Of a stretch of DNA of 64,000 nt, positions 55,301 to 62,002 are shown one piece after another. Within the stretch, counting starts at the first letter, position 1; every line of letters begins with the position of its first letter. Both the position numbers and the translations under genes were made by a program. The stretch lies in NCBI GenBank assembly GCA_016935435.1, contig JAFGQZ010000062.1, positions 1 to 64,000 on the forward strand. Reading direction: 5' to 3'. The stretch comes from Bacteroidales bacterium. Lineage in GTDB: Bacteria > Bacteroidota > Bacteroidia > Bacteroidales > UBA10428. Under the pieces are notes generated by a model. The model was not told where the DNA came from, did no database searches, and saw only the letters and a program-made list of their open reading frames with translations.

Positions 55301-56571
55301 GTATTGTCAGGGTTAAACCATGCATAAATATAAGGGTCGCGGCCATCGCTATACATAAAAATGGTTATAAGCATGGTACCTTTTGCATCGAAAGGTTCAG
55401 AGAACAATTGACGGCCAACACCACCGCCAAGTCCATCGATACCAACGTTAGGGACATCACCTCCAGGGTGGCCGATAAATAGTTTCTCGTCTCCATCTTT
55501 ATATAATGAAACACCTGACCAGGCGCCTTGTGTCGCGTCTCTATTCTGATAGTCGAAAGCTAACCAATATTGCCTTGTCTCGCCATATAGGCCAGCACTG
55601 AATTTATTGGCAAAATTTCTGAAAACAGGAGTATAACCACCCTGTCCGGCTGTATTTTCAACGTGGTTGCCACTGGCATAATTGAGCATGTTGCCTGCAA
55701 CAACTTTAAAATATTCGCCCCCGTCATTTGCCCAGGGTGCGGCCCAGCCACCATCGATATTAGTGTTACCTGGTGCAAGGAATTCGCCCGGAACATAAGC
55801 ATCAAAATTATCTGCTGCTTTTTTTGGTGTAGGTATGTTTAGAGCTTCAAGTTCACCTTCGACTCCCGGTGTTTGATAATCAACAGCGGCAAAACTGCGG
55901 CCAACGCGAATATTGTCGTAACGCAAATTAACATCGCCCGCACTGGCAATACGTATGCGGTTAAAGCCGTCTTTTAGGTTGCCACTGTATTCGGTTATGT
56001 TGGCTTTGGTTTCATCTGGTTCACTGCCATCCATTAAATTGTCAGCAATAGGGTTGAGCCAAAGTTTCACTTCCGGGTCGTCAAAGTTCTTGGTTTCGTC
56101 ATTCCAGCGGTTTTTTATCCTAACGACTACCCAATAGGTTGAGTCCTTCCCGGCCTGGTTACTGCCAGTTCCAAAACCATCGTCTTTTTTACCCATGTAA
56201 AAAAGCTCATTGCCATCGCGGAAAAGGCTCAAACCACCCCATCCGCCAGTCCAGGCAGCGGTTGAATTGGTAATATTAAAACCAATCCAATAAACTCCAT
56301 TTGTAGCTGTGCCAGGATATAGCTGTTGAAGGTTGCGAAAAATGGTAGGCCCACCATTAGCATCAATTTGTTTGCCGGTAGGGGTGCCTGAAATAACGGT
56401 TCCGGTACCCCCTTGTACATCCCAACTACCGCCCCACCCGTCGGTGGCAGAACCTAAGCCATGGATGCTCCCTTCGGCATACGATTCAAAATCTTCAGAT
56501 GCTTTGTATTGAGCATTCAGCCCAATATTCAAAGCCAGTAGTAAAAGAAAAGTGTAATAGATTTTTTTCAT
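52342..56571 (-). CDS. Large T9SS-secreted multidomain protein with BACON repeats
   Basis: 1409 residues. Signal peptide (TFLLLLALNIGLNAQ), three lectin-like beta-sandwich modules beginning DFESYAEG, DNFDAYVPG and DNFNTYTADG (about 23-250, 253-475, 748-960; each with a WGGLSLF or SGVSLY strand and a GFNRVRIA motif), about three BACON-type domains after the second module (about 478-745), about four more after the third (about 965-1320; repeated WxxLSxxSG and RxDTIxVxG patterns with VTQK ends), and a T9SS sorting domain (about 1330-1409: IVYPNPTKGTF, GVYFVKVIAG). No catalytic motif is visible. Likely a cell-surface or released glycan-binding/adhesive protein. A lectin-BACON block looks internally duplicated. 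Confidence 0.88.
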   Translation of the reverse strand: MKKIYYTFLLLLALNIGLNAQYKASEDFESYAEGSIHGLGSATDGWGGSWDVQGGTGTVISGTPTGKQIDANGGPTIFRNLQQLYPGTATNGVYWIGFNITNSTAAWTGGWGGLSLFRDGNELFYMGKKDDGFGTGSNQAGKDSTYWVVVRIKNRWNDETKNFDDPEVKLWLNPIADNLMDGSEPDETKANITEYSGNLKDGFNRIRIASAGDVNLRYDNIRVGRSFAAVDYQTPGVEGELEALNIPTPKKAADNFDAYVPGEFLAPGNTNIDGGWAAPWANDGGEYFKVVAGNMLNYASGNHVENTAGQGGYTPVFRNFANKFSAGLYGETRQYWLAFDYQNRDATQGAWSGVSLYKDGDEKLFIGHPGGDVPNVGIDGLGGGVGRQLFSEPFDAKGTMLITIFMYSDGRDPYIYAWFNPDNTAVPDTATAPVKVRWPNGKFGFNRVRIAGNSDDGITSVDNFAIGNSYSEVVYCNLEPVKVTLKDTANSTTKFYLSSNTFWSLTSDSAWVSFDKTSGFGNDTITLTATTENTSIDSRLDTIRVSYGGSNNLNLPVEQFGKTPILSLLPKTLELNATAGSNGAVNISVSYTDWTISGLKPWLTASAESGSDNATVTFTASANYTLAERFDTVVVSGTGVDNDTIFVTQKAATPALSTSPSLVRFEQAANLTLACAITSTIEWTASTPASWISLSAEAGEGNVDIDITAQANTGDFRVDTITVTGGGITKKVVVKQASVNGYLPSLVVTDNFNTYTADGQVAGNKGGTGWKDAWSGDANTWVVKTGNLNNDEEGNYVESVQGFGFANCFRSFEESYTAFAGQTRTYWLSFDFKYTRVNANGGSDWGGVSLYNNNDEILFLGHPTSAWTTLGASSVGTGKANFSANYEDNALLVCCIVYKDGQDPYLYGWSNPSNNEVPDTANAEVKVTWPNGVNGFNRVRFACNSNTGLIAVDNFSLGNSYNELLCYTPYLSSSPIAFTLKDTANSVAGFKITSNTSWSLANDSAWIALDKTSGFGSDTVVIKAITENTATTSRRDTIRITYGDNQKLNLPVEQYGQIPMLLLSADEISLNAAAGSAESVNLTASYTSWSLSGLESWLTASEMNGNADAVINFTAEANTTSADRIANVIISGTGIENDTIVVTQKAPALTLSTDSIIVGAAAGSGTFDITSNADWTIAFDQSWLTVSEETGSLDLKPVTVNVVKNIRPTERIATITVAAQGVDNKTVIVKQAAANVVLVTDKTIVNVDSTQLTGTFKVFSNINWKVTALNPRVSVDITEGADTADVTFTLQPNTTSDFLYDTVLITGTGADTVMVRIKQEKTATVGISSNFAEKTIVYPNPTKGTFIVRLSNNVNETNIYVYNLVGAIVKYEKAFGNNTEVDISGLTNGVYFVKVIAGTKIETIKIVKE

Positions 56572-57217
56572 TTCTGATTAATTTAGTTAAAAAATATGCG
56601 TGGATTGGAAAAAACATTAATAGATATCGCTTTGGTACTATAAGCCTGTAATGCTTATTTAGGCAGAAATAGCCGATGGCGGATAACTGAATGACTGGTT
56701 GATAAAAGATTGTGCTGAAATATGACCAATGTTTAAAAATGGAAATAGAACCCCCATGGATGACTGGAAATTGGCACATGCAAATACTTTTAAAAAATTT
56801 AATAACTTGTTTTATCAATATAACTTATTATATAAAGACAGGAAAAAACAGGGTACAGGGTGAAACAAGTTTCGTTTTTTTTTCTAAAATTCTTATCAAC
56901 CATGCTCGAAATATCAGCCATTGCCTGATAATTAACCATTTACTGGCAAGGAAAAGCGGTTTATTTTCGAGTTTTTATTTTTGAGGGCAATAGGTTCATT
57001 GATATCTGAAAAACTCGCCAGGTTGACAACTCAAGTTTTGTATGGCAAATATATCCTGGGGGGCCCTATAATCGGATTGTACAATTGCTTATAATGTCGA
57101 TAAGCCACAGATGGTTTTTAAAATTGAATCTGTAATAGTCATTTTTTAACTTGTGTCCTATAATTTTTAGAAATAATAATTTAACTTTAATAGAACTGAA
57201 AATACGGAGGGCAAGTT
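56572..57217. other. Intergenic region between the BACON protein and MEDS genes
   Basis: 646 bp between divergent genes. Two open frames (56495-56818 minus, 56712-56984 plus) are low-complexity and unconvincing. Promoters for both flanking genes must lie here; none matches the consensus well. A GGAGGGC ribosome-binding sequence precedes the MEDS ATG, strong for this phylum. Confidence 0.4.
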
Positions 57218-57844
57218 ATGGAAAAGGAACACAAAAAAATATCGCTTGGCTTTACCAGCCAGCAATTTGATGCCGGCGTGCACATTTGCCAGATATTTAA
57301 CGATAACGACGAGCGCCACAATGCAATTATAAACTTTATTGTAAGCGGTATGCAGGCTGGCGAGAAAACTGCCTGTTTTTCGGAACAGGAATCGAAAACA
57401 ACACTTGCATCATTTTTTGCCGAAAACGGCATTGAATATAATGAGGCTGAGCAATCGGGCGACTTTAAATTGTCGAAAACGGCCGAGGTATATTTCGAGG
57501 GAGGTGAATTTGAACCCGACAGAATGATTGACCTGCTGAAAGGGTTTTATAAAAAAAGCATTGAACAAAACCACACAGGAGCCAGGGTAATTGGCGAAAT
57601 GACCCCTGAAGTAGAACAAATTAAAGGGGGCTCAAGACTGCTGGAATACGAATCGAAAGTAAACCTCCTGATAAAAACCTGCCCGGTTAATGCTGTATGC
57701 CAGTATGATGCCCGCTTGTTCAATGGTTCAACAATAATGGATATTCTAAAAGTACACCCCTACATGATTATCAGGGGTGCCGTAGTTCGCAACCCGTTTT
57801 TTGTTCAGCCCGAGGAATTTCTGGCAAAGAATAATGCACATTAA
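57218..57844 (+). CDS. Stand-alone MEDS-domain sensory protein
   Basis: 208 residues matching the MEDS domain (methanogen/methylotroph, DcmR sensory), a RecA/KaiC-derived fold. HICQIFNDNDERHNAIINFIVSGMQAGEKTACF (about 26-58) is the typical N-terminal portion, and ARVIGEMTP and NAVCQYDARLF (about 130-165) the later strands. Unlike DcmR it has no DNA-binding domain. A good GGAGGGC ribosome site precedes it and the next gene, a histidine kinase, starts 8 bp after its stop, so it probably presents a signal to that kinase. The ligand is unknown. Confidence 0.88.
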   Translation: MEKEHKKISLGFTSQQFDAGVHICQIFNDNDERHNAIINFIVSGMQAGEKTACFSEQESKTTLASFFAENGIEYNEAEQSGDFKLSKTAEVYFEGGEFEPDRMIDLLKGFYKKSIEQNHTGARVIGEMTPEVEQIKGGSRLLEYESKVNLLIKTCPVNAVCQYDARLFNGSTIMDILKVHPYMIIRGAVVRNPFFVQPEEFLAKNNAH

Positions 57845-57852
57845 TTCCATAT

Positions 57853-59463
57853 ATGGCGAATGACAAACTAGATCCAAAAGTTATCGGGCAATTATCGTTA
57901 ATGCAAAGTGTGGTCAATAACCTGCCCGACACAACGTCTATTTTTAGTTTTGTCTGTAAAGGGCTTGTTGATATTCCGGGCATCGACCGTATTCTGGTTA
58001 TAGGCCCTGGCGAATCTGTACCAGTAGATCATGTGGCACAAATGTCAATTCCCATTTGTACGGCCGACTCAGATTATGGCCAGCTTTCACTAAGCTTTTC
58101 AGACAAAACCCTGTTTATGCCCTATGAGCCATATCTTAGCAACTTTGCCTTTATGATTGGGGTAATATTGGAACAGCGGTGCCAACGACAGCAAATTGAA
58201 GAACATAAACAATTGTTGGAGCAGCGCATACAGGAACGTACCATAGAACTTCAGGAAAAAAACGCCGAAATTAAGGCTCAGAACGAGGAATACCAACAAC
58301 TTAACGAAGAACTTAGCCAAATAAACCAGGAACTATACAGGGCAAAACAACAGACAGAAGAGAGCGAAGAAAAATTCCGCCTGATGATTAAAAACTCAAA
58401 CGACACTATTGTTTTAATAAACGAAAAGGGCGAACAGTTTTACATTAGCGATGCAGCTATGCGCGATACCGGCTTTACTATTGAAGAACTAAAAGGCCCC
58501 ATAAGAAATGTTATATACCCCGACGATTTGAAAATTGTTTTAGAAGCCTGGAGCCTGGTATTAGCAAGAAAAGGGGAAGCAATAAGAGTTCAATACCGGC
58601 ACAAGCACAAATACAAAGAATATATCTGGTTCGAAGCTGTGGGCCAGAACTTTCTGGACAACCCTGCAATTAAAGCTGTAGTTTTAAATGTAAGGGACAT
58701 AACCAAAATAAAAGAAACCGAAAACGAACTTATTAAGGCAAAAGAAAAAGCCGAAGAAAGCGACAGGCTCAAAACTTCATTTTTACAAAACATGAGCCAT
58801 GAAATACGCACCCCCATGAATGCAATTATGGGCTTTGCTGATTTATTGGCCGACAATTTTAACGACAAAGAAAAACTAAAAAAATTCTCGGGCATAATTT
58901 CGAAGCGGAGCAAAGATTTGCTTGAAATTATTAATGACATACTCGATATTGCAAAAATCGAATCGGGACAATTAACCGTAAAAAACAACGAATTTAAACC
59001 TATTGAACTCATCGAAGAACTATCGGCATTTTTCAGCGAATATCAGGAACGTATTAACAAAGGGCACATTCTGTTTGAAATAAAAACAAGCAGCGAATTG
59101 CCGTATATTACTATTATTTCCGACAAAATTAAGCTCAAACAGATTTTAATAAACCTCATTACCAATGCTTTTAAATATACCGACAATGGAAGCATTACCA
59201 TTGGTTGCAAAGCAGGCCCCGGCAACTATCTTCATTTTTATGTTTCCGACACAGGAATAGGCATACCCAAAGAGAAACACAAACTGGTATTTGAACGCTT
59301 TACCCAAATCCACAACAATACGGAAAGAAACGTAAGCGGCACCGGCCTGGGCCTTCCTATTGTAAAAGGCCTTATAGATATTCTGGGGGGCAAAATCAGC
59401 CTCGAATCGGAAGCCGGTACCGGAAGCACCTTTGCATTTTCAATACCCGTTATCATTAGTTGA
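57853..59463 (+). CDS. GAF-like/PAS sensor histidine kinase
   Basis: 536 residues, no membrane helix. A GAF-like N-terminal region (about 10-120), a coiled coil (about 120-180: QERTIELQEKNAEIKAQNEEY), a PAS domain (about 180-290: FRLMIKNSNDTIVLINEKG), HisKA with NMSHEIRTPMNAIMGF (phospho-His near 315), and HATPase with NLITNAFKYTDNG, DTGIGIPKE and GTGLGLPIVKG. Soluble, so it likely senses an intracellular signal, perhaps relayed by the MEDS protein encoded 8 bp upstream. No receiver in the same chain. Confidence 0.95.
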   Translation: MANDKLDPKVIGQLSLMQSVVNNLPDTTSIFSFVCKGLVDIPGIDRILVIGPGESVPVDHVAQMSIPICTADSDYGQLSLSFSDKTLFMPYEPYLSNFAFMIGVILEQRCQRQQIEEHKQLLEQRIQERTIELQEKNAEIKAQNEEYQQLNEELSQINQELYRAKQQTEESEEKFRLMIKNSNDTIVLINEKGEQFYISDAAMRDTGFTIEELKGPIRNVIYPDDLKIVLEAWSLVLARKGEAIRVQYRHKHKYKEYIWFEAVGQNFLDNPAIKAVVLNVRDITKIKETENELIKAKEKAEESDRLKTSFLQNMSHEIRTPMNAIMGFADLLADNFNDKEKLKKFSGIISKRSKDLLEIINDILDIAKIESGQLTVKNNEFKPIELIEELSAFFSEYQERINKGHILFEIKTSSELPYITIISDKIKLKQILINLITNAFKYTDNGSITIGCKAGPGNYLHFYVSDTGIGIPKEKHKLVFERFTQIHNNTERNVSGTGLGLPIVKGLIDILGGKISLESEAGTGSTFAFSIPVIIS

Positions 59464-59549
59464 ACAATATTTTGACATGCAGCAAGGCTGTCCCTTTACA
59501 ATTCAAAATGTTATTTTGAAAGAACATCAGTTTTTTATAAATTGTAAAC

Positions 59550-60974
59550 ATGAACAAGCCCGAATTATCAAAGGCAGGCAACAACCAGCAAAATGTGTAT
59601 GAGCTTGGTATTATTGTTAAAATAATACAGAGCATTATAAGCACGTTAGACTATGAGAAAATACTGCAAATTATAAGCGATGGGATGTCGGAACTACTGG
59701 GCATAGAATCGGCAGCTATATACCTTCTTGATAACCCCGAAGAATTGCTTCTAAGCGCCACTACCCCGCCCTTAGGCACCGACATGCCCCTTTATTTGCG
59801 CAAAGCATTTTTAAAAGATCACCCTCATATCGAAGAAGCCGTTTCTGAAAGGAAACCGGTATTTTTGCCAAACACACAAACGGCCAAACTTTCCGATGCA
59901 GAAAGAAAAATAACTGAAATGCGCAACCTGCGTAGCTTGCTATATTTGCCCTTTGTACAGGAAAACACTGTATTGGGCATACTAATACTGGGCACATGCA
60001 AAGAATCGCGAAAATTTTCGCCGAAAGAAATTGAATTCGGCCAAACCCTTGCCAACCAGCTTTCAATAGCTATTCAAAACAGCCGTTTCCACACCGATTT
60101 AACTAATTACAAGAACAACCTCGAGAAAATTGTAGCCGAACGCACAAGCGAATTAGAAGCTGCCAACGAAGAACTAAAAACCATAAACGACGAGCTAAAC
60201 GAAAGAAACAACCTGGTAATAAAACAAAAAAAAGAAATAGAAATATCGCTGGAAGCCCTAAAAGCCATGCAGGTAAAACTGATACAATCGGAAAAAATGG
60301 CCTCACTGGGGGTGCTAACAGCCGGTATTGCCCATGAAATAAACAATCCGCTAAATTTTATGATGGGGGCTTACCAGGGGCTCAACGAGTTTTTTAAAAC
60401 CAACGCCCCGGAACACCAGCAATATGTATCGGTTTTGCTCGACGGGCTGAAATCGGGCATCGAGCGGGCATCGGCAATTGTTATAGGCCTTAACCAGTTC
60501 AGCCGCGACAATAAAACATACAACGAAAACTGCCATATCAATGCAATTATCGACAATTGCCTCGTAATGTTGCACCACCAATTTAAAAACAAAATACACA
60601 TCGACAAAAATTACGATAAAAATAATTTTACCATAAAAGGAAATGTTGGCAAACTCCACCAGCTTTTTACCAATATCCTGTTAAATTCGGTTCAGGCAAT
60701 TGAAAACCACGGCAACATTCAAATATCAACCCTAAGAAATGCCGACATGGTTAACATAACAATAAGCGACAATGGCTGCGGCATTGAAGCTGCCAACCTG
60801 CCAAAAGTTATGGATCCTTTTTTTACCACCAAAGAACCAACAAAAGGCACCGGCCTGGGCCTGGCAATTGCCTATAATATTATAAAGGACCACAAAGGCC
60901 AAATCGACATTAATTCGATTATTAACAAAGGCACTACCGTTAGTATTAACTTACCCATATTCAACAAGATATGA
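59550..60974 (+). CDS. GAF sensor histidine kinase, NtrB-like
   Basis: 474 residues, soluble. GAF domain (about 25-180: [40 protein letters not shown]), a long coiled coil (about 185-250), HisKA of the [12 protein letters not shown] class (phospho-His near 262), and HATPase with [18 protein letters not shown] and [12 protein letters not shown]. This class of kinase often autophosphorylates in response to redox or small-molecule signals sensed by GAF. It overlaps the downstream receiver gene by ATGA, so the receiver is its probable partner. Confidence 0.94.
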   Translation: MNKPELSKAGNNQQNVYELGIIVKIIQSIISTLDYEKILQIISDGMSELLGIESAAIYLLDNPEELLLSATTPPLGTDMPLYLRKAFLKDHPHIEEAVSERKPVFLPNTQTAKLSDAERKITEMRNLRSLLYLPFVQENTVLGILILGTCKESRKFSPKEIEFGQTLANQLSIAIQNSRFHTDLTNYKNNLEKIVAERTSELEAANEELKTINDELNERNNLVIKQKKEIEISLEALKAMQVKLIQSEKMASLGVLTAGIAHEINNPLNFMMGAYQGLNEFFKTNAPEHQQYVSVLLDGLKSGIERASAIVIGLNQFSRDNKTYNENCHINAIIDNCLVMLHHQFKNKIHIDKNYDKNNFTIKGNVGKLHQLFTNILLNSVQAIENHGNIQISTLRNADMVNITISDNGCGIEAANLPKVMDPFFTTKEPTKGTGLGLAIAYNIIKDHKGQIDINSIINKGTTVSINLPIFNKI

Positions 60975-61351
60975 ACAAAAAGAAAATACTTTATATCGAC
61001 GACGAAGAATTAAATGTTAAGTTGTTTGCCCACAATTTTTCGCGCAATTTCGATGTAGTTACCGGGTTAAGCGGCATCGACGGCCTTGCCCTTCTGGAGA
61101 AAAACCCCGACATTAAGGTGGTTATCAGCGACATGAAGATGCCCTATATGCATGGTTTAGAATTTATTGCCATTGCCAGCGAAAAATACCGAGAAAAGAA
61201 ATACTTTATACTTACCGGCTTCGACATAACAGAAGAAATTCAACATGCCCTCGACAGTAAACTTATTGTTAAGTATTTCAGTAAACCACTAAATGTAAAA
61301 GAAATTGAAACAGCCATAAATGAAGTACTTTTGTATATACAAACATTTTAA
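60971..61351 (+). CDS. Stand-alone response-regulator receiver
   Basis: 126 residues, one REC domain: acidic pocket YIDDEELN, phospho-acceptor Asp in VVISDMKMP (near 53), switch Thr in ILTGFD and Lys in YFSKPL. No output domain, so it passes phosphate or works by protein contact (CheY-like). Translationally coupled by ATGA to the kinase before it. Confidence 0.94.
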   Translation: MNKKKILYIDDEELNVKLFAHNFSRNFDVVTGLSGIDGLALLEKNPDIKVVISDMKMPYMHGLEFIAIASEKYREKKYFILTGFDITEEIQHALDSKLIVKYFSKPLNVKEIETAINEVLLYIQTF

Positions 61352-61378
61352 TATAGTATTAACATAACTCCTGCAAAC

Positions 61379-61615
61379 ATGGAACCAAAGATTGCACAAA
61401 AAGCCCCTTTTGCTGTTGACCTCGAAGCCGGAAAAAAATATTTCTGGTGTGCCTGCGGGCAAAGCAACAACCAGCCCTTTTGCGATGGCTCGCACAAAGG
61501 AACAGGGCTTAGCCCTGTAGCTTATGCCCCTGAGAATTCGGGCAAAGCCTATTTATGCGGGTGCAAACACACAAAAAACCAACCCCTTTGCGACGGCTCA
61601 CACAAAAACCTTTAA
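61379..61615 (+). CDS. Double CDGSH iron-sulfur protein
   Basis: 78 residues with two CDGSH domains: C-A-C...PFCDGSHKG (about 24-41) and C-G-C...PLCDGSH (about 60-75), each with the three Cys and one His that bind a [2Fe-2S] cluster. No membrane anchor, unlike mitoNEET. Such proteins are redox or cluster-transfer proteins of the cytoplasm. It starts 27 bp after the receiver gene in the same direction, so it may be co-transcribed with the signalling cassette. Confidence 0.94.
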   Translation: MEPKIAQKAPFAVDLEAGKKYFWCACGQSNNQPFCDGSHKGTGLSPVAYAPENSGKAYLCGCKHTKNQPLCDGSHKNL

Positions 61616-61645
61616 CCCGATAAATATTTGTGCAGGAAAAATTGT

Positions 61646-61690
61646 ACAGGAAGAGTATCTTTTGATTTAACAAACAGTAACTCTTCCTGT
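61646..61690. terminator. Hairpin after the CDGSH gene, possible terminator
   Basis: ACAGGAAGAGT (61646-61656) pairs perfectly with ACTCTTCCTGT (61680-61690), 31 bp after the CDGSH stop. There is no long T-run after it, so termination is uncertain. Confidence 0.35.
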
Positions 61691-61780
61691 GTGTTTACAT
61701 TGTGTAAATGCAAAACAACCAGAAAAGGCCTGCAATAAGAATCGAAATACAGAAATCTGTCATGCCCATACTATATGGTT

Positions 61781-61906
61781 TTAATTCCACATGGTAGGCA
61801 CATATAAATAAACTTCTATACCACATTTCTCTGCCGCCTTTATCAGGGCATCGATATGCTTGGCCTTCTCCACAATCATCAACTTTTCTTCTGACATAGC
61901 ACTCAT
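61781..61906 (-). CDS. Possible 41-residue small protein
   Basis: Starts at the ATG at 61906 and stops with TAA at 61781-61783. The peptide begins MSAMSEEKLM, has an amphipathic helical stretch (EKAKHIDALIKAAEKCG) and ends in VYLYVPTMWN. Its composition looks protein-like rather than random, and it lies in an otherwise empty 387-bp gap, opposite in direction to its neighbours. No Shine-Dalgarno sequence, no known family. It could be a small protein or a remnant of a larger gene. Confidence 0.4.
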   Translation of the reverse strand: MSAMSEEKLMIVEKAKHIDALIKAAEKCGIEVYLYVPTMWN

Positions 61907-62002
61907 ATTTTTCTATATTAAAGCATACAGTTTTTTTAATGACAGGGTTTGCTTAATTTGCGCAATATATACCTGTATTATATTAAACCCTCTTTTTTTT
62001 AC

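Noticed and set aside
56712-56984. 90-codon rightward frame in the large intergenic gap
   Set aside because: Low-complexity, no ribosome site, composition unlike neighbouring genes.
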